From: Treponema sp.
GTDB taxonomy: Bacteria; Spirochaetota; Spirochaetia; Treponematales; Breznakiellaceae
Reading direction: 5' to 3'
DNA: 12,748 nt
Assembly: GCA_031266095.1 (NCBI GenBank)
Contig: JAISBR010000199.1
Span: 1 to 12,748 of the forward strand
Position numbers and translations under genes: made by a program. Positions 6,693-12,748 of this stretch are shown here, in pieces (positions within the stretch are counted from its first letter, which is position 1; each line of letters starts with the position of its first letter). The notes under the pieces were generated by a model. The model was not told the origin of the DNA, did no database searches, and saw only the letters and a list, made by a program, of their open reading frames with translations.

Positions 6693-7880
6693 ATGGAAAA
6701 AAAAGAGCGGGCGGCGGAACCGGCCGGGCAGCTGAAACAGGGCCGGCCGCATAAGGCCGCACGGCAGGCAAAACTTTTACTGGAAGACGGCTCCGAATAT
6801 TCGGGGTGGTCCTTTGGGCGGCCCCGCTCTCAGGCGGGTGAGGTGGTTTTTACCACCGGCATGACCGGCTATCCCCAATCTTTAACGGACCCCAGCTACA
6901 GGGGGCAGATATTGGTATCCACCTATCCTCTGGCGGGGAACTACGGCGTGCCGGTAAAACCCAAAAGTTGTGAAGCTTTTTTTGACGAACAGGGAATTCC
7001 TGTTTATTTTGAATCCGGCCATATTCAGGTTTCCGGGTTTGTGGTTTCAGAGCTCTGTGATGAGCCGAGCCATTTCGCATCAGGCGCCACTCTTTCCGCC
7101 TGGCTTGATAAGGAAAACACACCCGGCATTTACGGTATTGATACCAGGGCCCTTACCGCGCGCCTGCGTGAGCGGGGCGTAATGCGGGGGAAGATTCTTG
7201 TTGAAGGCAGCAGGGATCTTACGATTGATTCCGGTCTTGTGGTAAATCCGGTAGCTGATGTTTCCAATAAGGAGGTGAAGACCTTCTTTCCCCCGAATGT
7301 GGCGGCGAAAAACGGCGGGCGGCTTAAAATAGTTTTGATTGACTGTGGAGCCAAGGCAAATATTTTCCGGTGCTTATTAGCGCGTAACGTTGAATTCGTG
7401 CGGGTCCCTTGGAATTATGACATAAGCGATATTGAATACGACGGCCTTTTTTTGTCAAACGGCCCCGGCGATCCCAAAGACTGCGGCAAAACTATCGCGA
7501 CGGTAAGAAAGGCCTTTACCGTGAATAAACCGATTTTCGGGATCTGTCTGGGGATTCAGATTATGGCCCTGGCCGCGGGGGCCGACACCTACAAACTTCC
7601 CTATGGGCATAGGGGCCAGAACCAGCCTTGCGTTGAAACCGGTACGGGTCGCTGCTATATTACCAGCCAGAACCACGGTTACGCGGTACGGAACGAGACC
7701 CTGCCCAGGGGCTGGGAACCCTGGTTCATCAACGCCAACGACGGTACGATTGAAGGAATCCGCTCAACAAAGTTTCCTTTCTCGGCGGTACAGTTCCACC
7801 CTGAAGGCTGTCCCGGCCCAAGGGACACTGAATTCCTTATCGACCGTTTTATTGAACAGGTGAGGGAGAACGCAAAATGA
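6693..7880 (+). CDS. carA: Carbamoyl-phosphate synthase small subunit (glutaminase)
   Basis: A 395-residue class I glutamine amidotransferase that releases ammonia from glutamine for CarB, the first step toward pyrimidines and arginine. The N-terminal CarA domain begins at LLLEDGSEYSG (about 26-36) and includes GEVVFTTGMTGYPQSLTDPSY. The glutaminase domain has LSNGPGDP, the nucleophile C285 in GICLG, and H369 with E371 in QFHPEG. The residue three after the Cys, His in E. coli CarA, is Ile288 here. YGHRGQNQP, TSQNHGYAV and NANDGTIEGI resemble the glutaminase domain of eukaryotic CAD. The ATG at 6693 has GGAGAGG 5 nt upstream. A longer in-frame start at 6594 also has GGAG but would add an AT-rich 33-residue stretch unlike CarA. 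The stop overlaps the carB start (ATGA). About 24 basic/polar residues precede the conserved domain. Confidence 0.96.
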   Translation: MEKKERAAEPAGQLKQGRPHKAARQAKLLLEDGSEYSGWSFGRPRSQAGEVVFTTGMTGYPQSLTDPSYRGQILVSTYPLAGNYGVPVKPKSCEAFFDEQGIPVYFESGHIQVSGFVVSELCDEPSHFASGATLSAWLDKENTPGIYGIDTRALTARLRERGVMRGKILVEGSRDLTIDSGLVVNPVADVSNKEVKTFFPPNVAAKNGGRLKIVLIDCGAKANIFRCLLARNVEFVRVPWNYDISDIEYDGLFLSNGPGDPKDCGKTIATVRKAFTVNKPIFGICLGIQIMALAAGADTYKLPYGHRGQNQPCVETGTGRCYITSQNHGYAVRNETLPRGWEPWFINANDGTIEGIRSTKFPFSAVQFHPEGCPGPRDTEFLIDRFIEQVRENAK

Positions 7881-10800
7881 ATACGCCCAGCAGGACCCTC
7901 CCCCGGAAGGTTTTAGTCCTCGGTTCCGGAGGATTAAAGATCGGGCAGGCGGGGGAATTTGACTACTCCGGTTCGCAGGCCCTCAAAGCCCTGCGGGAAG
8001 AGGGAATTAAAACGGTTCTCATTAATCCCAATATCGCCACGATCCAGACCAGCGAGGGTATGGCGGATTCCACTTACTTCCTCCCGGTGACCCCTGAGTA
8101 TGTGCGGCAGGTTATTGAGAAGGAAAAGCCCGACGGCATGTTTCTCTCCTTCGGCGGGCAGACGGCTCTCAACTGCGGCGTTGCCCTGGACCGGGACGGT
8201 ACCCTCTATAAATATGGAGTGAAGGTATTGGGCACCCCGGTCAAAACCATTGAGGATACCGAGGACCGCCGGTGTTTTGTGAATCGCTTAAAGGAAATCG
8301 GCGCCCTCAGTCCCCGGAGTATCGCGGTTAACGATACGGCTTCCGCTGTCCTGGCGGCGAAGGAGATCGGCTACCCGGTGATGACCAGGGCCGCCTACGC
8401 TCTTGGCGGCGCGGGATCAGGTATCTGCCGGAACGAGGCTGAACTGCGGCGCAGATGCGACTGGGCTTTCGCCAAAACCAGTGAGCTGAACGCCTCGGCC
8501 CAGGTACTGGTGGAGGAATGGCTCGGCGGCTGGAAAGAGATTGAGTACGAAGTGGTACGTGACGCCTTTGATAACTGCGTCACGGTCTGTAATATGGAAA
8601 ACGTTGATCCCATGGGAATACACACTGGTGAAAGTATCGTCGTCGCTCCGTCCCAGACCCTCAGCGATTCCGAGTACCATAAACTCAGGCGTATCGCTAT
8701 TGATCTTATACGTCATCTCGGCATAGTGGGTGAATGTAACATCCAATATGCCCTTGACCCGGATTCCGATGATTACCGCGTCATTGAGGTAAACGCCCGG
8801 CTTTCCCGGAGTTCCGCCCTGGCCTCAAAGGCTACCGGTTATCCTTTGGCCTTTGTCGCGGCCAAACTCGCCCTGGGCTATTCCCTCATTGATATCGAAA
8901 ACCGAATCACCAGGGCAACTAAATCCTGCTTTGAGCCCGCCCTTGATTACATCGTGGTAAAAGTGCCCCGCTGGGATCTTTCGAAATTCAAAAACGTGGA
9001 TCTCCGCATCGGCTCGGAAATGAAGTCCGTCGGAGAGGTCATGTCCATCGGGCGCAATTTCGAGGAAGCCCTGCAGAAAGCCCTGCGCATGACCGGTTCG
9101 GGCGCGCCGGGCCTTGCCGGAGAAGACTCTTTATGCGGCGGGACTGTCTTCAGCGCCGGGACGGGAAACAGTCAGGGCGGTGTGAAAGGGAAAAAAGGCT
9201 CAAAAAACGGCGCGGATAAAAAGAACGCTGATAGTACCGCAAAAATCCGCGAAGCCCTGACACGGCCCACCGATCGGCGGATATTTGTAATTTACCGCGC
9301 CCTGGCCGAGGGCTGGAGCGTTGAGAAAATCCACAAACTTACCAGGATCGATAAATGGTTTTTATATAAGATTGCCAACGCGCTGGAAACAGAATATGCC
9401 CTGCGTGAACTTAATACAGTACGGCCTATCGATCGCGATCTGCTCGCCAGAGCCAAACGCCTGGGCTTCTCCGACGCGCGTATCGGGGAGTTTACCGGGC
9501 TTTCCGAGATGGAAGTCCGCAGGCTGCGGGAAGAATATCGCATCAGGCCGGCGATTAAACAAATCGACACCCTGGCAGCGGAGTACCCCGCCAAAACCAA
9601 TTATCTTTACATGACTTACGGCGCTGCGGGCTCAAATCCCGCGGATTCAGGCATCGCGGGTACTCCGGTTGACGACGTGAGTCCCGCCAGCCGGGGTGTG
9701 ATGGTACTCGGTTCCGGGGCTTACCGCATCGGGAGCAGCGTTGAATTCGACTGGTGCTGCGTTAATGCGGTAGAAACCGCCCGGAAGCTAGGGCGTTACT
9801 CGATCATGGTTAACTGCAATCCGGAAACTGTTTCTACCGATTACGATATGTGCGACAGGCTCTACTTTGAGGAACTGTCCCTGGAGCGGATTCTGGACAT
9901 TTACGAACGTGAGCGGCCGGACGGGATCATCCTCTCCATGGGCGGGCAAATCCCCAACAACCTGGCAACCAGGCTTTTCGCGGCGGGCGCTCTCATCTAC
10001 GGGACCAGCCCCCAGTCAATTGATATGGCCGAGGATCGGAACAAATTCTCCGCCCTGCTGGACAAACAGGGAATCGAACAGCCTGAATGGAAGGAGCTTA
10101 CCGATCTCAATTCGGCAAAGGCTTTCGCCGCCGAAGTAGGCTATCCGGTGTTGATACGGCCGAGTTACGTGCTATCCGGCGCGGCGATGAACATTGCCTG
10201 GGACGATCAGAGTCTCGGGAAATTTTTAAGCCTCGCCTCAGATGTTTCCGCCGAACATCCGGTGGTGATCTCCAAGTTCATCGAGAATTCCAAGGAAATC
10301 GAAATTGACGCCGTAGCGAAGCGGGGGGAGATTCTTTTTAATGCGATTACCGAGCATATTGAAAACGCCGGAGTCCATTCAGGCGACGCTACGGTGGTGC
10401 TTCCCGCCCAGCGGCTCTACATCGAAACCATCAGGAAGATCCGGCGCATCAGCGAACAGATCGCCGGGGCTCTGGATATCACCGGCCCTTTCAATATCCA
10501 GTTCCTGGCCCAGCGCAACCGGGTCCGGGTCATTGAATGTAACCTCAGGGCCAGCCGGAGCTTTCCCTTCTGCTCAAAAGTGAGCAGGGTGAATATGATC
10601 GAACTGGCGGTCAAGGCCATGTTGGATGAACCGGTGGAGCGGGCCCTGAGTTCCGCTCTGGACCTGGAATGGGTGGGAGTCAAGGCGGCGCAGTTCAGTT
10701 ACTCCCGGCTCCACGGCGCGGATCCGGTCTCGGGCGTGGAAATGGCCTCCACCGGCGAAGTGGGCTGCATCGGCGACGATCTCTCCGACGCCTTCCTCAA

Positions 10801-11257
10801 AGCGTTGCTCTCCGTCGGCTACCGGATCCCCAAAAAACGGATTCTCCTCTCCACCGGTCCCATCGAGGACAAACTCGACTTCCTTGACTCCGCCCATAAA
10901 CTGGTAGAGATGGGCTACGAGCTTTTCGGTTCACGGGGTACGGCAAAATTTCTTTCGACTAACGGTGTTCCGGTAAAGGCCCTCAACTGGCCGCTGGAAT
11001 CCAAAGAGCCAAATATCGCGGGATACATCAAGCGCCGGGAAGTGGACATGATCATCAACATCCCCAAGAACAACCGGGAAACAGAGCTTAAGAACGACTA
11101 CATCATCCGCCGCATGGCGGTGGATTTTGACATCCCGCTTTTTACCAACATCAAAGTCGCCCGGGAATTTATCGACGCCCTTGTCGATACCGGAAGCGGC
11201 GGAGGGGCAGCGGTGCCTGCAGTATTGGAAATTAAAGCCTGGGAGGAATACCGCTGA
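7877..11257 (+). CDS. carB: Carbamoyl-phosphate synthase large subunit, CAD/CPS1-like
   Basis: A 1126-residue synthetase, longer than E. coli CarB (1073). It makes carbamoyl phosphate from bicarbonate, ammonia (from CarA) and two ATP. The first ATP-grasp half starts with VLGSGGLKIGQAGEFDYSG (about 14-33) and has RAAYALGGAGSG near 170. The oligomerisation domain contains TRIDKWFLYKI. The second half starts at VMVLGSGAYRIGSSVEFDWC (about 607) with RPSYVLSGAAMN near 762. The C-terminal MGS-like effector domain spans about 988-1110. Many words match human CAD/CPS1 rather than E. coli, such as GSGAYRIGSSVEFDWC and ALGGAGSG where E. coli has GGGPNRIGQGIEFDYC and GGTGGG. Residues 407-454 form a Gly/Ser/Lys-rich linker longer than in relatives. 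The ATG overlaps carA by 4 nt, with GAGGGAG 8 nt upstream. In the effector domain, W1038 aligns with E. coli K993 of the UMP site and with human CPS1 W1410. Confidence 0.97.
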   Translation: MNTPSRTLPRKVLVLGSGGLKIGQAGEFDYSGSQALKALREEGIKTVLINPNIATIQTSEGMADSTYFLPVTPEYVRQVIEKEKPDGMFLSFGGQTALNCGVALDRDGTLYKYGVKVLGTPVKTIEDTEDRRCFVNRLKEIGALSPRSIAVNDTASAVLAAKEIGYPVMTRAAYALGGAGSGICRNEAELRRRCDWAFAKTSELNASAQVLVEEWLGGWKEIEYEVVRDAFDNCVTVCNMENVDPMGIHTGESIVVAPSQTLSDSEYHKLRRIAIDLIRHLGIVGECNIQYALDPDSDDYRVIEVNARLSRSSALASKATGYPLAFVAAKLALGYSLIDIENRITRATKSCFEPALDYIVVKVPRWDLSKFKNVDLRIGSEMKSVGEVMSIGRNFEEALQKALRMTGSGAPGLAGEDSLCGGTVFSAGTGNSQGGVKGKKGSKNGADKKNADSTAKIREALTRPTDRRIFVIYRALAEGWSVEKIHKLTRIDKWFLYKIANALETEYALRELNTVRPIDRDLLARAKRLGFSDARIGEFTGLSEMEVRRLREEYRIRPAIKQIDTLAAEYPAKTNYLYMTYGAAGSNPADSGIAGTPVDDVSPASRGVMVLGSGAYRIGSSVEFDWCCVNAVETARKLGRYSIMVNCNPETVSTDYDMCDRLYFEELSLERILDIYERERPDGIILSMGGQIPNNLATRLFAAGALIYGTSPQSIDMAEDRNKFSALLDKQGIEQPEWKELTDLNSAKAFAAEVGYPVLIRPSYVLSGAAMNIAWDDQSLGKFLSLASDVSAEHPVVISKFIENSKEIEIDAVAKRGEILFNAITEHIENAGVHSGDATVVLPAQRLYIETIRKIRRISEQIAGALDITGPFNIQFLAQRNRVRVIECNLRASRSFPFCSKVSRVNMIELAVKAMLDEPVERALSSALDLEWVGVKAAQFSYSRLHGADPVSGVEMASTGEVGCIGDDLSDAFLKALLSVGYRIPKKRILLSTGPIEDKLDFLDSAHKLVEMGYELFGSRGTAKFLSTNGVPVKALNWPLESKEPNIAGYIKRREVDMIINIPKNNRETELKNDYIIRRMAVDFDIPLFTNIKVAREFIDALVDTGSGGGAAVPAVLEIKAWEEYR

Positions 11258-11319
11258 TACCGAGCGCTGTGACGCTTGTATCACGCAAGGCCGCTATAGT
11301 ATATTGTATGTATATACTG

Positions 11320-11346
11320 CTGATCACTTGTTTTCAAAGTGATCAG
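11320..11346 (+). repeat. Perfect hairpin directly before the tmRNA
   Basis: CTGATCACTT (11320-11329) and AAGTGATCAG (11337-11346) form a perfect 10-bp stem with a 7-nt loop. It ends 2 nt before the mature 5' end of the tmRNA. No T-run follows, so it is not an ordinary intrinsic terminator for carAB. It may mark the precursor for 5' processing, or serve as an operator, since AT-rich -10-like words (TATATT 11300-11305, TATACT 11313-11318) lie just upstream. No strong -35 box was found. Confidence 0.5.
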
Positions 11347-11348
11347 AC

Positions 11349-11691
11349 GGGGGTGCACCGGTTTCGACTGCTACGATTCGGGGTGCGGGTTGCAGGTGGA
11401 GCGCTCATCTCCTGATTGGGCAAAAATTTAACTGCCGACTTCGACAGTTACGATTACGCCTTAGCTGCGTAACCGCGTGGAACCGTTCCGCCGCTCTGAG
11501 GGACGGCTTCCGCGTCGCAATCAGGGCTGGTCATGCCGCCGCTTCCGGAGACGGCCTGGCGAGATTTTCCGGAATACGGGCCGGCCGTACGCCGTTTTGC
11601 CAAGCTGACCCCGACAATATAATAAACGGCTAAACCTGTAGAGGCCTGTATTTCGCGTATTAGGACGCGGGTTCGACTCCCGCCACCTCCA
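11349..11691 (+). ncRNA. ssrA: Transfer-messenger RNA (tmRNA)
   Basis: A 343-nt RNA that rescues stalled ribosomes with SmpB and tags the nascent protein for proteolysis. The 5' end GGGGGTGCACCGGTTTCGAC is typical. Bases 11349-11355 (GGGGGTG) pair with CACCTCC (11684-11690) to form the tRNA-like acceptor stem, with one G-U pair. The T arm GCGGGTTCGACTCCCGC lies close to the 3' end. The discriminator A is at 11691 and the terminal CCA is not encoded. The reading frame for the tag is in the 5' third and the rest should fold into pseudoknots. A CTTTTTC tract follows immediately and may help end transcription. It lies 91 nt after carB and has no protein-coding role of its own. Confidence 0.96.
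11434..11472 (+). other. tmRNA proteolysis-tag reading frame
   Basis: Twelve codons from the predicted resume codon GCC (11434-11436) to the stop TAA (11470-11472) encode ADFDSYDYALAA. The ALAA end is the usual ClpXP degron. The DSYDYALAA part closely matches the treponemal tag I recall (ANSDSFDYALAA). The resume position is inferred from that likeness and from upstream AAAATTTAACT. The downstream codons are certain in frame. Confidence 0.88.
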
Positions 11692-11732
11692 GCTTTTTCA
11701 CCAAAAGGGATCCGCAAACAATATGGTCCATG

Positions 11733-12422
11733 TCAGTCTTCAAGTTCTATGGTGGCCGACGGCGTCAGTATCACACCGGCGTCCTTCATCGTGTCCAGGG
11801 CTTTTTCGATAGAACCGGCGGGAAAGCCGACTCCCCGCACCGCGTCGCTGAGAACAATCGTGGTAAAGCCCAGCCGCCGGGCATCCATAGCGCTGTAAAA
11901 AACGCAGTAATCGACAGCCAGGCCGCCCAACAGCACAGTGTCAAGTTCCAGGAATCGTAAATAACCTTCAAGGCCCGTGGGGGTACGGTGGTCGTTTTCA
12001 AAAAAGGCCGAATAGGAATCCAGGGATTGACGGAAACCCTTGCGGAGAATGAGGCTTACCGGTCTCAGGTCCAGCTTTTCGTGGAAGGCCGCGCCCCGCC
12101 CTCCCTGGACACAGTGAGCCGGCCACAAAGTCTGCGGCTCCGCTCCGGAGAGTTCTACTGTCTCCCCAATCCGTTTCCCTTCATGGGCGCCGGCAAAGGA
12201 AATATGCCCGGCGGGGTGCCAGTCGGCGGTGGCGACTACCTTGGCGCCCCCTGCGGCAAGGGCCGCGGCCAGGGTATTAAGGGGACCGATAACCTCATCT
12301 CCCTGTTCCACCGCCAATGCGCCGGGGGGGAGACATTCCCCCGATGATAGTGTATATGTGGGGCAAAAATCGTTTTGCAGGTCTATTTCTATGAGCGCGG
12401 ACCGCGCTGTTTTGATCTTCAT
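11733..12422 (-). CDS. pncA: Nicotinamidase
   Basis: A 229-residue isochorismatase-fold hydrolase that deamidates nicotinamide to nicotinate for NAD salvage in the cytosol. The catalytic triad is visible: D14 in IDLQNDF, K128 in LRKGF and C173 in VDYCV. The metal site is D67, H69 and H73 in DWHPAGH. WPAHCVQG and DSYSAFFEND match E. coli PncA closely. After DLQNDFC there are about 11 extra residues (around 21-31) before GALAV. The start is the ATG at 12420-12422, because a purine-rich GGGGGAGAG lies upstream and the conserved fold begins at once. A TTG 60 nt further upstream would add 20 unneeded residues. It is convergent with ssrA, separated by 41 nt with no clear terminator. An inverted repeat around its likely promoter suggests regulation. 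Confidence 0.94.
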   Translation of the reverse strand: MKIKTARSALIEIDLQNDFCPTYTLSSGECLPPGALAVEQGDEVIGPLNTLAAALAAGGAKVVATADWHPAGHISFAGAHEGKRIGETVELSGAEPQTLWPAHCVQGGRGAAFHEKLDLRPVSLILRKGFRQSLDSYSAFFENDHRTPTGLEGYLRFLELDTVLLGGLAVDYCVFYSAMDARRLGFTTIVLSDAVRGVGFPAGSIEKALDTMKDAGVILTPSATIELED

Positions 12423-12440
12423 AATTTCACTCTCCCCCGC

Positions 12441-12477
12441 CGGCCGGATAACATCATAATTCCGGAAAATCCGGCCG
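12441..12477 (-). promoter_or_regulatory. Operator-like inverted repeat around the pncA promoter
   Basis: CGGCCGGAT (12441-12449) and ATCCGGCCG (12469-12477) are perfect 9-bp arms 19 nt apart. On the minus strand a -10-like TATGAT (12458-12453) lies in the spacer. A weak -35-like TTGTGC (12482-12477) touches the right arm at 18-nt spacing. The arms would bracket the -10 box and the start point, as an operator often does. It could also fold as RNA. No known NAD regulator motif is recognised. Confidence 0.4.
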
Positions 12478-12585
12478 CACAAATTCCTTTATAAGCCAAA
12501 TCATCGCGGGAGCGCAAGTAGTCCTGAACATCTCATGAAAACATGAACGTTAAACGCCGCTGCCCCGCGCACTTTTCAATTGTTC

Positions 12586-12615
12586 TTGACAAAGGGAAAA
12601 AAGAAGTGCTATCAT
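12586..12615 (+). promoter_or_regulatory. Near-consensus sigma-70 promoter
   Basis: TTGACA (12586-12591) is a perfect -35 box. After an 18-nt spacer comes TATCAT (12610-12615), 5 of 6 for the -10 box. It points to the truncated gene at the right edge and leaves a leader of about 30 nt before GGAGGT. This is the best promoter match in the window. The preceding 12483-12585 holds no gene. Confidence 0.75.
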
Positions 12616-12651
12616 AATGCAACAGAGCTTAGAAAGTGGAGGTATAGAGCC

Positions 12652-12748
<97 letters not shown>

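Noticed and set aside
11269..11286. CRP-like site TGTGA...TCACG before ssrA
   Set aside because: The half sites are 8 nt apart instead of 6 and the second half is imperfect; likely chance.
11320..11346. Intrinsic terminator of carAB
   Set aside because: The stem is strong, but ACGGGGG rather than a T-run follows it on the plus strand, and the minus strand has no T-run either.
11454..11717. 87-codon minus-strand frame across the tmRNA
   Set aside because: It is antisense to a structural RNA with conserved ends, so the open frame is incidental.
11988..12347. 119-codon plus-strand frame opposite pncA
   Set aside because: It is antisense to a nicotinamidase gene with all catalytic residues and has no supporting signal.
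12533..12546. Small inverted repeat TCATG-AAAA-CATGA upstream of the last promoter
   Set aside because: Arms of 5 bp are too short to claim as an operator without other copies.

Overview
The window looks like a chromosomal segment of a treponeme-like spirochaete. The strongest evidence is the tmRNA at 11349-11691. Its tag reads ADFDSYDYALAA, close to the ANSDSFDYALAA tag I recall for Treponema pallidum. The coding DNA is moderately GC-rich, clearly more so than T. pallidum or T. denticola, so a termite-gut-type Treponema is a reasonable guess. That placement is inference. The right edge looks like a contig end, because the last 66 bases are almost pure G.

Layout. Positions 1-324 carry no gene. 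They hold a cluster of nested palindromic repeats followed by leader hairpins. Next comes a ribulose-phosphate 3-epimerase family gene (325-990, +). Five minus-strand genes follow, read from right to left: a sugar-type ABC transporter (lipoprotein binding protein 6375-5113, permeases 5088-4159 and 4158-3319), then a MoxR AAA+ ATPase (3278-2334) and a DUF58 membrane protein (2365-962). All five are tightly packed and may form one transcript that ends convergently on the epimerase. No ATPase for the transporter is present.

A divergent intergenic region (6376-6692) separates this block from carA (6693-7880) and carB (7877-11257). These encode the two subunits of glutamine-dependent carbamoyl-phosphate synthetase and overlap by 4 nt. 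Both subunits resemble the eukaryotic CAD/CPS1 lineage more than the E. coli enzyme. The CarB effector domain has Trp where E. coli has its UMP-site lysine. After carB come a strong hairpin and ssrA (tmRNA). A minus-strand nicotinamidase gene (pncA, 12422-11733) follows, then a near-consensus promoter and ribosome binding site that start a gene cut off at the window end.

Functionally the genes are mostly housekeeping: pentose or hexulose phosphate epimerisation, sugar uptake, pyrimidine/arginine precursor synthesis, ribosome rescue and NAD salvage. I did not find a defence system, mobile element, CRISPR array or other clearly new multi-gene system. The most unusual items are the CAD-like carAB pair with its altered effector site, a possible three-way-junction RNA upstream of carA, the palindromic repeat cluster at the left edge, and the competing hairpins where the epimerase and DUF58 genes converge.
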